From Trichodesmium sp. MAG_R04 (GTDB taxonomy: Bacteria > Cyanobacteriota > Cyanobacteriia > Cyanobacteriales > Microcoleaceae): a stretch of 5,493 nucleotides of DNA. The DNA is taken from assembly GCA_023356515.1 (NCBI GenBank), contig JAKQYG010000296.1, forward strand, positions 1-5,493. The letters run 5' to 3'. The position numbers and the translations under genes were made by a program. The notes beneath the pieces were generated by a model that was not told the origin of the DNA, searched no databases, and saw only the letters and a program-made list of their open reading frames with translations. Positions 1 to 4,581 of the stretch are shown one piece after another; the first letter of the stretch is position 1; the number at the start of each line of letters is the position of its first letter.

Positions 1-23
1 CGCAAGGCATAACGTCTAGTCAT
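1..23 (-). CDS. Possible transposase start (first 7 codons only; partial)
   Basis: An ATG at 23-21 opens a frame reading MTRRYAL that runs off the left edge. An AGAGG element lies about 10 nt upstream, and a TTGACA promoter-like box lies further upstream at 86-91. From memory, MTRRYALR is a common beginning of IS5-family transposases (DDE enzymes that move their own IS by cut-and-paste). Seven residues are too few to establish homology, and the catalytic region is outside the window. A second ATG at 10-8, in another frame, cannot be excluded. Treat this as a lead that depends on the adjoining sequence. Confidence 0.3.
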
Positions 24-61
24 TTAGAGCAGTCCTCTTTATTGTATTCCTGTAGTTATTT

Positions 62-91
62 TTCATAAACATACTATAGCCTTAATGTCAA
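62..91 (-). promoter_or_regulatory. Possible leftward promoter for the edge gene
   Basis: On the minus strand a perfect TTGACA (91-86) is followed after 18 nt by TATGAA (67-62), which matches 4 of 6 bases of TATAAT. The predicted start would be about 30 nt before the ATG at 23. A second A/T-rich choice (TATGTT) has poor spacing. The -35 box is good and the -10 box mediocre. Confidence 0.3.
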
Positions 92-157
92 CCTCTTTAA
101 TTGATGACACGCCCTAGGATGTACTTTAAAATATTTTGTTGAGGAAAATTAAATTAC

Positions 158-187
158 TTGTCAAAATGTGATACTCTGTGATAGAGT
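158..187 (+). promoter_or_regulatory. trnP: Probable promoter region of the tRNA-Pro gene
   Basis: TTGTCA (158-163) matches the -35 consensus at 5 of 6 positions. Two -10 candidates follow. One is an extended -10, TGTGATACT (167-175). The other is GATAGA (180-185), 16 nt after TTGTCA. The second overlaps a 6-bp inverted repeat, TACTCT (172-177) / AGAGTA (183-188). Either would start transcription a few to about 20 nt before the mature tRNA. Position supports a promoter here, but the exact boxes are uncertain. Confidence 0.35.
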
Positions 188-199
188 AGTTTAGTTTAG

Positions 200-273
200 C
201 GGGGCGTAGCGCAGCTTGGTAGCGCACCACTTTGGGGTAGTGGGGGTCGTGGGTTCAAATCCCGCCGCTCCGA
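200..273 (+). tRNA. trnP: tRNA-Pro, anticodon GGG
   Basis: The complete cloverleaf can be drawn. The acceptor stem pairs 200-206 with 266-272, including the first C-G pair characteristic of bacterial proline tRNAs, with one G-T pair. The D arm uses GCGC at 209-212 and 222-225. The anticodon stem CCACT/AGTGG (227-231/239-243) closes the loop TTGGGGT, placing GGG at 34-36 with G at 37. The T arm is GTGGG/CCCGC around TTCAAAT. The discriminator base is A273. CCA is not encoded, so the tail must be added by nucleotidyltransferase. It decodes CCC and CCU proline codons. It stands alone on the plus strand, opposite to all recognised protein genes here, and looks intact. I see no second copy of its 3' end in the window, so there is no sign of use as an attachment site. 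Confidence 0.97.
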
Positions 274-335
274 TCAAAATAAAATTTATATAGCAATATA
301 GCCCTCAATTCAAAGACTTTAGAGCTAGGTTCTAC

Positions 336-356
336 TACTTTAGAGTATTTTTTTTT
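336..356 (+). terminator. Weak intrinsic terminator after tRNA-Pro
   Basis: A short hairpin, TACT (336-339) / AGTA (344-347) with loop TTAG, runs straight into nine T residues (348-356). It lies about 60 nt after the tRNA end on the same strand. The stem is only 4 bp and A/T-rich, so the call rests mainly on the T run and the position. Confidence 0.4.
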
Positions 357-710
357 GCTTGGTATTAATAGAGTCAGAAATCATACTAAGTCCGACTTAT
401 ATATTTTATCATTGCGAGCATCAATAGAAAATGCTATTAAAACTAACCTACAAATTGCTTAAAATACGCATTTTTGTATTAGCTAGACTTTGAGATTTTT
501 TAGACTAAAAATAGCTTCAAACCCACTATCTTATCGGCAAGGAAAATACCTAAAACTACTTAAAATAGCTGAAACCTAGATACATCAAGAAAATGCTTAT
601 TTTTAGGTAAAAAGCTTGTTATATGAGAGTTTAACCTTATTTTCAACCTTTTTTTTCCTCAAGTAAAGCTAGACATAGATATCCACAAAAACTCTCTTCA
701 ATTTTTCTGA
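357..710. other. Intergenic stretch without a recognisable gene
   Basis: No convincing gene is visible on either strand between the tRNA terminator and the YciH-type gene. The longest ATG frame I checked (432-494, +) encodes about 20 residues and has no ribosome binding site. The region is A/T-rich. The ATTGCGAGC at 411-419 is a fragment of a motif often seen in dispersed cyanobacterial intergenic repeats, and ACTTAT lies just before it. A homologous arrangement (ACTTAC then CATTACGAAC) recurs at 4051-4088, so this may be repeat debris. Confidence 0.4.
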
Positions 711-740
711 TTAGAGTATCTTGACACTTATAATCTCTAA
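711..740 (-). terminator. Weak hairpin just after the yciH stop codon
   Basis: TTAGAG (711-716) and CTCTAA (735-740) form a 6-bp stem around an 18-nt loop, about 6 nt beyond the stop codon of the YciH-type gene. The sequence after it on the minus strand (TCAGAAAAATTG) has no U-tract. It may be a 3' stabilising hairpin or a poor terminator. Confidence 0.25.
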
Positions 741-746
741 AGTACC

Positions 747-1115
747 TTAACCTCCACTAATTTTAGCTTTATAACCCAATTTAGTTAAAATCTCCAGTAA
801 CTTTTGTTTATGTTCACCCTGAATTTCAATTTCATTATCCTTAATAGTTCCACCTGCGCCACATTGATTTTTAAGTTGTTTGAGTAAAGCTGCTAAAGTT
901 TCCTGGTTTGACTGAAAACCACTAATAATTGTTACTGTTTTTCCTTTACGACCTTTGCGAGATACTTGTACTCTTAAATTTTGTTGATTTGGGAGTAAAT
1001 TTGGCACTCCTTTTTCTGTCGCCGGAGAATTAGTATTATTACCAAATTCTGAATAAACTACGCGATCGCCTTTGGCATTTTTATTATCAGAGAAATTACG
1101 TTTGGAGTTAGGCAT
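747..1115 (-). CDS. yciH: SUI1/YciH-family translation initiation factor, 122 aa
   Basis: This is a bacterial relative of eukaryotic eIF1, which acts on the small ribosomal subunit. YciH proteins are thought to influence fidelity and mRNA choice at initiation, especially under stress. Residues 1-45 are a polar tail with the GDRVVYSEFGN segment usual in cyanobacterial members. The SUI1 domain covers about 46-118. It contains the basic RKGRKGKTVT stretch (53-62), the CGAGGT turn (85-90), IEIQG (96-100) and the GYKAKISGG ending. The start chosen is the ATG at 1115-1113, giving the normal family length. The frame stays open up to an ATG at 1244, but that would add 43 residues mostly read from the heptad repeat, so it is rejected. 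No strong Shine-Dalgarno precedes 1115. The 61-aa gene ends 104 nt upstream on the same strand, so co-transcription is likely. A HIP1 octamer sits in the coding sequence. Family assignment is firm; the exact cellular role in cyanobacteria is less so. Confidence 0.93.
   Translation of the reverse strand: MPNSKRNFSDNKNAKGDRVVYSEFGNNTNSPATEKGVPNLLPNQQNLRVQVSRKGRKGKTVTIISGFQSNQETLAALLKQLKNQCGAGGTIKDNEIEIQGEHKQKLLEILTKLGYKAKISGG
1062..1069. repeat. HIP1 octamer GCGATCGC
   Basis: A perfect HIP1 palindrome inside the YciH-type gene, encoding part of its GDR segment. HIP1 is strongly over-represented in many cyanobacterial genomes and supports the assignment of the source organism. Confidence 0.9.
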
Positions 1116-1144
1116 AATTTTTAAGAAATAAAATAATTTTTCAA

Positions 1145-1193
1145 GGGAGTAGGGAATAGGAATTAGGAAGTAGGGAGTAGGAAGTAGGAGAGG
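1145..1193. repeat. Heptanucleotide tandem repeat (cyanobacterial STRR type), six units plus a decayed seventh
   Basis: Six consecutive exact 7-nt units of the form GGRARTA start at 1145, 1152, 1159, 1166, 1173 and 1180 (for example GGGAGTA, GGGAATA, GGAAGTA), followed by a degenerate GGAGAGG. Short tandemly repeated heptamers of this kind are typical of intergenic DNA in heterocyst-forming cyanobacteria. The array fills most of the space between the 61-aa gene and yciH. Translated in frame it yields a Pro/Leu/Tyr/Ile-rich artefact that explains the spuriously long yciH frame. Confidence 0.85.
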
Positions 1194-1219
1194 GAACAAA
1201 CCCAAGTATTGAATAGAGA

Positions 1220-1405
1220 CTAGTCTAGCCAAATTTCCCACCAAGAACCTGATTTAGATTTTGATGTTATGGGCTTAATACTATTAATTTTTTCCCCTTT
1301 ATTAATCTCACCTGCTACTTGTTTAGCTACCTCTTCTTTGCTTGTTGCTTCAACTATTATATCCCTTATTATACCCCGATAGTTGAGAATAACACGATAC
1401 TTCAT
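1220..1405 (-). CDS. Small protein of unknown function, 61 aa
   Basis: I do not recognise this family. The frame starts at 1405 with a good Shine-Dalgarno, AAAGAGGT (1419-1412), 6 nt before the ATG, which supports both expression and the start. Residues 1-20 alternate hydrophobic and polar (YRVILNYRGIIRDIIVEA), as in two beta strands. A charged helix follows (about 21-37, SKEEVAKQVAGEINKGEK), then a third short strand (INSIKPI). The tail is polar, ending in SGSWWEIWLD with three tryptophans. The pattern suggests a compact beta-beta-alpha-beta fold in the cytosol. There is no signal peptide, membrane segment or cysteine. It has a plausible promoter about 60 nt upstream, and yciH follows after 104 nt, so the two may share a transcript. 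The RBS, promoter and protein-like composition argue for a real gene; function cannot be assigned. Confidence 0.72.
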   Translation of the reverse strand: MKYRVILNYRGIIRDIIVEATSKEEVAKQVAGEINKGEKINSIKPITSKSKSGSWWEIWLD

Positions 1406-1455
1406 ATTTTTACCTCTTTAGTTATCACTATACTACTAGCAAAAATGTTAGGACA

Positions 1456-1484
1456 TTAATATAATTTAAATCCTTTAATGTCAA
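1456..1484 (-). promoter_or_regulatory. Promoter of the 61-aa gene / yciH unit
   Basis: On the minus strand a perfect TTGACA (1484-1479) is followed by TATATT (1463-1458) at 15 nt, matching 5 of 6, or by TATTAA (1461-1456) at 17 nt, matching 4 of 6. Transcription would begin near 1450, leaving a leader of about 45 nt before the ATG at 1405. This is one of the two best sigma-70-type promoters in the window. Confidence 0.5.
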
Positions 1485-1517
1485 TAGCTTTAATTTAAAC
1501 TAATAGCTTAAAGCTAT
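1484..1517. repeat. 10-bp perfect inverted repeat just upstream of the promoter
   Basis: ATAGCTTTAA (1484-1493) is repeated in inverted orientation as TTAAAGCTAT (1508-1517), with 14 nt between. The near arm touches the -35 box of the 61-aa gene promoter. This would suit an activator or repressor site, but A/T-rich palindromes of this size can arise by chance here. Confidence 0.35.
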
Positions 1518-1554
1518 GTAATATGAAATCTACCATATTTTATTACACATTAAT

Positions 1555-1599
1555 AAACCGGATTTTTAGTGATCTAAACCCGGTTTTCTGATTTTTTTT
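1555..1599. terminator. Hairpin terminator, possibly bidirectional, beyond the 89-aa gene
   Basis: AAACCGG (1555-1561) pairs with CCGGTTT (1580-1586). Inside a small asymmetric loop, TTTAG (1565-1569) pairs with CTAAA (1574-1578) around TGAT. On the plus strand the stem is followed closely by a run of eight T (1592-1599). On the minus strand that run becomes an A-tract before the stem, and the stem is followed by TTTATTAATG. It lies about 45 nt after the stop of the 89-aa minus-strand gene, its likely client. The better U-tract faces plus-strand transcripts, although no plus-strand gene ends here. Confidence 0.5.
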
Positions 1600-1632
1600 C
1601 TAAATTTTCACCTTAATTATCATCAAAAAACC

Positions 1633-1902
1633 TTAAACAGGTCTGGTCAAATTGGAACAATATTCATCATTTACTACTTGAGAATAAATATTTATAGGTT
1701 GCATATCTGATAATTCTGGTAGTTTACGATTTGTAGGATGAAATATCATCTTTTTACAAACAACCTGAGAATTGCTCAAAGAGGCATAATCCCAAATAAA
1801 AAGTTCTGAATCCCTGATGGTTCCATTAGCGTGGGATTTAACAAATCCAGTTAGTAAGATCAATTCTATGGTTATTAGAGCAATAACTATGTATTTTACC
1901 AT
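1633..1902 (-). CDS. Small probably exported protein with two cysteines, 89 aa
   Basis: I do not recognise this family. Residues 4-20 (YIVIALITIELILLTGF) are strongly hydrophobic after a single lysine, as in a signal peptide. SHA at 23-25 is a plausible signal-peptidase I site, leaving about 64 residues outside the cytoplasmic membrane. There is no lipobox cysteine. The predicted mature part holds only two cysteines (49 and 82), which could form one disulfide in the periplasm, consistent with export. It also contains FIWDYASLSNS and a proline-rich middle. An uncleaved membrane anchor is the alternative. The start is fixed by an AGGAGGT directly upstream, though unusually close. Two promoter candidates precede it and a hairpin follows the stop, so it looks monocistronic. 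It lies downstream of the kinase gene on the same strand, but the strong hairpin at 2084-2123 and the new promoter argue against one operon. Confidence 0.68.
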   Translation of the reverse strand: MVKYIVIALITIELILLTGFVKSHANGTIRDSELFIWDYASLSNSQVVCKKMIFHPTNRKLPELSDMQPINIYSQVVNDEYCSNLTRPV

Positions 1903-1904
1903 GG

Positions 1905-1911
1905 ACCTCCT
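1905..1911 (-). promoter_or_regulatory. Strong Shine-Dalgarno set unusually close to the start codon
   Basis: AGGAGGT (1911-1905) is a near-perfect anti-16S match, but AGGAGG ends only 3 nt before the ATG at 1902, shorter than the usual 5-9 nt. No alternative in-frame ATG lies close downstream. The preceding GGAATA makes the stretch resemble one of the heptad repeat units seen at 1145-1193. Confidence 0.6.
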
Positions 1912-1923
1912 ATTCCTATTTTA

Positions 1924-1951
1924 ATTAAAATAATGCTTACCTATATTGCAA
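1924..1951 (-). promoter_or_regulatory. Proximal promoter candidate of the 89-aa gene
   Basis: TTGCAA (1951-1946), 16 nt, then TTTAAT (1929-1924), which matches 5 of 6 of TATAAT. Transcription would start about 15-20 nt before the ATG. The -35 box overlaps a small hairpin, CCTAT/ATAGG (1940-1955). It is weaker than the distal candidate. Confidence 0.3.
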
Positions 1952-2039
1952 TAGGGTTCAGATAATACCAAAACTATCACGGCATGAAACTATTTACATA
2001 ACTGCCATAAAAATCTTGAACTAAACTGTTTTAAATTAA

Positions 2040-2069
2040 ATTATCTCATAGTTTTTCTTTGAGTGTCAA
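2040..2069 (-). promoter_or_regulatory. Distal promoter of the 89-aa gene
   Basis: A perfect TTGACA (2069-2064) is followed after 18 nt by GATAAT (2045-2040), 5 of 6 to consensus. The predicted start near 2033 gives a leader of about 130 nt. That leader can form at least two short stems: ATGGCA with TGCCGT (about 1979-2009) and CCTAT with ATAGG (1940-1955). It stands just beyond the hairpin that closes the kinase gene, as expected for an independent transcription unit. Confidence 0.5.
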
Positions 2070-2083
2070 GATAGTTGATTAGG

Positions 2084-2123
2084 TATTAAATCCTAAAAAA
2101 TCATAAGTTTATAGGATTTAATA
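2084..2123 (-). terminator. Perfect 12-bp inverted repeat after the kinase gene (terminator-like hairpin)
   Basis: TATTAAATCCTA (2084-2095) and TAGGATTTAATA (2112-2123) are exact inverted copies. Inside them, after one A-A mismatch, AAA (2097-2099) can pair with TTT (2108-2110), leaving an 8-nt loop. The hairpin begins 12 nt after the kinase stop codon. No U-tract follows on either strand, so it is either a non-canonical terminator or an mRNA-protecting structure. It separates the kinase gene from the TTGACA promoter of the next gene. Confidence 0.5.
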
Positions 2124-2135
2124 TTGATGGCCGAC

Positions 2136-4004
2136 TTAATTTTTAGCAAATAATTCTAAAGAATATTCAATAGGCTTATCTGAATTTGAAACAACTACAA
2201 ATTGATAATAACCAGAATTTCTTATTTTGCCTATCCATTGATTTTCTGGAGAATCTTCTATTAATCCTCTAGACCTACGACGATAATTTCTGGGAGGATA
2301 AATTGATAATAAAACTTCTGGAGAACTAGGCTCTAATCTAATGTGTAAAATTTGTTCCTTTTGTAACCAAGCTAGATAAATTTTACCTTTCCCGGGTTGG
2401 AGAGTGCTGTTGATAATTTCCTGAAACAAACCTCGTCTAAAGCGAACTTCTTCTAGTGATTTTCTGCTTTGTAAGTCTTTCATTGTATCAGTAGCGATCG
2501 CTTGCCAAACTTGACCTATTGGTAGGCCCATGAGGTTTCGACCACGGGTTTCCTCTGAAAACAAATTAATAAACCCAGCATCAGTCAAATCATTAAAAGC
2601 AATACTACTAATATTGAGTCTTTTCAGTTGAGACCGCCATCGATAAATATCATCTTTACTATAATTACCTAATCTACGACGAGCATCTGGAGTTAGAGTT
2701 TCTAGTTTGTCTGCCAACTTATCAGCTATGGCAAACCACCGCCACTGCCATAATTCATCTTCTGGAGTTTTATTGCTCAAAGTCTGCCCTCTTTTTTGAG
2801 GATACTGACTATAGAAAAATTCATCTACTAAGGAGAAAAAGAAAGATTGATCGATACCTAATTGTTGAAGGTGATCGCTCAACTTTTCTGGCTTCTCATT
2901 CACAATTCTATTTTGATTAGAGGTGTATTTTAACCAAAAATTACCAGCCATCCAACCTATTCCACTCATACTCAATACTGTCACTAATACTAATAAAATT
3001 GTTGACCAAATAGAAGACTTTTGAACAACATTATTAGTTACAGGTATTTGGGAAACTGACATAGTAGCTACATTGGAGAGTTTAGCAGTGGAAAAAATAT
3101 CTGGTGGTGTTTGGGTAGTAGCTAAGTCAGTACTAGATGAAACATTTTCCAGAGCTTCAATAACTTGACGAGCAGTGGCAAAGCGATCGCTCGGTTTAGA
3201 AGCTAACATTTTATCTAATATATCTCCCAGATTTTCACTAATACTGATTTCCTGGCGCCAATTAAAAGTTAAGTTTTGAGTATCTATCAAAGAAGACGGT
3301 TCCTTTCCAGTTAATAAAACTAAAGCTGTTGCTGCCAAAGCATATAGATCACTATCATTATTAATAATTCCTAGGCGCATTTGTTCATCTGGAGCATATC
3401 CTACTTTTCCTAACTTTGTTACTTGAGGTAGAGGACCACTTCCTTTGTGAGCATACTCAGAAGCAACTTTTGTTGCTGTTTCTTTCACCCCGCCAAAATC
3501 AATTAATACTGGCAATTTGTCAGAATTTTGTAGAATTAGATTATCTGGAGAGATATCGCGGTGAATGACTCCCAAGTTATGAATATATTCCAATACTGGT
3601 AATAGTTGGATCAACAACTGTTGAACTTCTACTTCGCTAAAAAGTTTGTCTTGAAGTTTGCGGTTTTCTAACAAAGCACGATAAGTTTTACCTTCTATAT
3701 AATCTTGTACTAAAAATAGATATCCTTCTCCATCTAACTTATAGCGAAACATTTCTCGGAAACCAGGAATTTGTGGATGTCGTAACTTGTATAGTACACC
3801 TGCTTCCCGTTCAAATAGTTCCTGGGATTTTTGTAAGGCGTAGCTACCGTGAACTTGGGGGGCAAATTCTTTGAGTACGCAAGGCTCCTGGAAACGGTGA
3901 TTATCTTCTGCGAGGTAGGTACGTCCAAAACCACCATGTCCTAATTGTTTGATAATTTTATAGCGGTCAGTGAGTATTAGACCGGGATATATAGGGTTAT
4001 TCAT
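2136..4004 (-). CDS. Membrane-anchored Ser/Thr protein kinase (Hanks type), 622 aa
   Basis: A eukaryotic-like kinase that phosphorylates Ser/Thr of unknown target proteins, with the catalytic domain in the cytosol. The kinase domain spans about 15-288. Visible motifs are the glycine loop GHGGFG (22-27), ATP-binding K45 in CVLKEF, a helix-C glutamate (E65 or E67), HRDISPDN (148-155) with D150 and N155, DFG (169-171), and APD in GYAPDEQ (204-206) where APE is usual. D219 lies in DLYALA and R274 in PSDRFA. S152 replaces the common catalytic-loop lysine (HRDxKP). A variable Ser/Thr-rich linker (289-330) leads to one membrane segment (about 332-355). A conserved-looking helical region follows (about 374-530). 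The end, about 540-620, is beta-rich and finishes like PPC-type domains (sGYYxxVVxS...YSLEL). The start is supported by the family's PGxxLxDRYKI beginning, though no strong RBS is visible. TATAAA at 4047-4042 could be its -10 box. It is an intact gene with two HIP1 sites. No specific Spk name can be justified. Confidence 0.97.
   Translation of the reverse strand: MNNPIYPGLILTDRYKIIKQLGHGGFGRTYLAEDNHRFQEPCVLKEFAPQVHGSYALQKSQELFEREAGVLYKLRHPQIPGFREMFRYKLDGEGYLFLVQDYIEGKTYRALLENRKLQDKLFSEVEVQQLLIQLLPVLEYIHNLGVIHRDISPDNLILQNSDKLPVLIDFGGVKETATKVASEYAHKGSGPLPQVTKLGKVGYAPDEQMRLGIINNDSDLYALAATALVLLTGKEPSSLIDTQNLTFNWRQEISISENLGDILDKMLASKPSDRFATARQVIEALENVSSSTDLATTQTPPDIFSTAKLSNVATMSVSQIPVTNNVVQKSSIWSTILLVLVTVLSMSGIGWMAGNFWLKYTSNQNRIVNEKPEKLSDHLQQLGIDQSFFFSLVDEFFYSQYPQKRGQTLSNKTPEDELWQWRWFAIADKLADKLETLTPDARRRLGNYSKDDIYRWRSQLKRLNISSIAFNDLTDAGFINLFSEETRGRNLMGLPIGQVWQAIATDTMKDLQSRKSLEEVRFRRGLFQEIINSTLQPGKGKIYLAWLQKEQILHIRLEPSSPEVLLSIYPPRNYRRRSRGLIEDSPENQWIGKIRNSGYYQFVVVSNSDKPIEYSLELFAKN
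2494..2501. repeat. HIP1 octamer GCGATCGC
   Basis: A perfect HIP1 site in the part of the kinase gene that encodes its extracytoplasmic region (AIATD segment). Confidence 0.9.
3183..3190. repeat. HIP1 octamer GCGATCGC
   Basis: A perfect HIP1 site in the kinase-domain coding sequence, encoding part of the conserved SDRFA segment. Confidence 0.9.
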
Positions 4005-4370
4005 AAAAATAATTGCTAATTTCAGCCCAAATTAATTTCTATTTATAGAACTTACGCAAAAGAAAATAATATTTATGTCATTACGAACAACAGTAAAGTA
4101 ATCTCAAGCTAATACAGCACTTTCCATTGTTATGAGGTATGCTCACGTGGGTAAGATGCCTGCACTACATGATTTTTAGCATTTACTCTGTATATTATTT
4201 GCTTGAAATATACTGTATTTTAGCAGGAATAAAAAACTGGGAAAATTCATAAAAATTTGAATTATTTTAATAACTATAAATTTTACTTAATTTATTCTAT
4301 CTCTAGAGTAATTAAAATGTGACTGTGATAGTGATTTTAACTAATTACCTTAACTTCTGGGAGTAAGTAT
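4005..4370. other. Intergenic stretch with decayed dispersed repeats and no gene
   Basis: No coding frame is supportable between the kinase start and the inverted-repeat element. TATAAA (4047-4042, -) could serve the kinase, but no matching -35 is seen. The stretch at 4147-4168 (GTGGGTAAGATGCCTGCACTAC) resembles a hairpin motif of the GGCAAGATGCC type that recurs between cyanobacterial genes, although this copy pairs imperfectly. The remainder is A/T-rich without clear structure. Confidence 0.4.
4046..4110. repeat. Degenerate copy of a dispersed cyanobacterial repeat (MITE-like debris)
   Basis: TAGAACTTACGCA (4046-4058) resembles the GGACTTACGCA ends of cyanobacterial MITE-like repeats. GTCATTACGAAC...AAGTAATCTCAAG (4077-4108) looks like a G-to-A and C-to-T decayed version of the widespread GTCATTGCGAGC...AAGCAATCTCAAG repeat. 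Both comparisons are from memory and not checked by search. If right, this is an old insertion upstream of the kinase gene. Confidence 0.3.
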
Positions 4371-4530
4371 TGTAAGCATTCAGCTATCAGCTAGAATAAA
4401 AAATTAGCCTCCAAGAATAATTAAAAGTCTGACACGAAAAAGATAGTCAGCTCAACTTAGTAATTTTAGGACTTACCGATGAACTCTATTGGTAGCGCTT
4501 GACTTGACTGCTAATAGCTGAATGTTTACA
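4371..4530. mobile_element. 160-bp element with 21-nt imperfect terminal inverted repeats (MITE-like)
   Basis: GTAAGCATTCAGCTATCAGC (4372-4391) matches the reverse complement of 4510-4529 at 18 of 20 positions. One more complementary pair outside (T4371/A4530) makes 19 of 21. The core CATTCAGCTAT is identical in both arms. The roughly 118-bp interior has no coding frame and includes TAGGACTTACC (4467-4477), a motif reminiscent of cyanobacterial repeat ends. No clear target duplication flanks it. It lies about 50 nt after the serpin stop codon, so the transcribed RNA could fold as a long hairpin. TCAGCTATCAGC-type strings also occur as plain repeats in Nostocales, so a repeat-derived palindrome is the alternative. 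Confidence 0.5.
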
Positions 4531-4581
4531 CCCAATTACTAAAAAGTGTGAAAAAAGAATAGGTGCGTCCAAGTTTTGGTA

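Larger units (their letters stand above)
1..114 (-). mobile_element. Candidate end of an insertion sequence (IS5-like), running off the left edge
   Basis: Read on the minus strand, the stretch beginning at 114 opens with GGGCGTGTCATCAAT. From memory this resembles terminal inverted repeats of cyanobacterial IS elements. It is followed by a TTGACA box and, about 90 nt inside, by an ATG opening a frame that resembles an IS5-family transposase N-terminus. TAG or CTAG (114-117) directly outside the proposed end would fit a short target duplication. The other end is not in the window, so neither the second inverted repeat nor the duplicated target can be seen. The assignment is inference from three weak but consistent signs. 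Confidence 0.3.

Noticed and set aside
250..273. tRNA-Pro 3' end as an integrase attachment site
   Set aside because: No repeat of the tRNA 3' end occurs elsewhere in the window and no integrase gene is present.
432..494. 20-residue frame starting at ATG 432 (+)
   Set aside because: It has no ribosome binding site, low-complexity Leu/Ile/Lys composition and no supporting context.
721..734. TTGACA followed by TATAAT on the plus strand
   Set aside because: The two boxes are only 2 nt apart, no other box has suitable spacing, and no plus-strand gene follows.
1116..1244. Upstream ATG at 1244 giving a 165-aa YciH-type protein
   Set aside because: The extra 43 residues are read largely from the heptad repeat and overlap the end of the 61-aa gene. 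The ATG at 1115 gives the normal family length.
717..2073. 12-mer TATCTTGACACT shared in inverted orientation at 717-728 and 2062-2073
   Set aside because: A match of this length is expected about once or twice by chance in a window of this size and A/T richness. The surrounding sequences do not align.
3734..3937. 67-aa minus-strand frame inside the kinase gene
   Set aside because: It lies wholly within the conserved kinase-domain coding sequence in another frame, with no separate RBS or recognisable protein features.
4550..4579. CCAA/TTGG hairpin after the serpin stop as an intrinsic terminator
   Set aside because: The stem is only 4 bp, and the nearest U-rich run on the minus strand starts about 12 nt after it.
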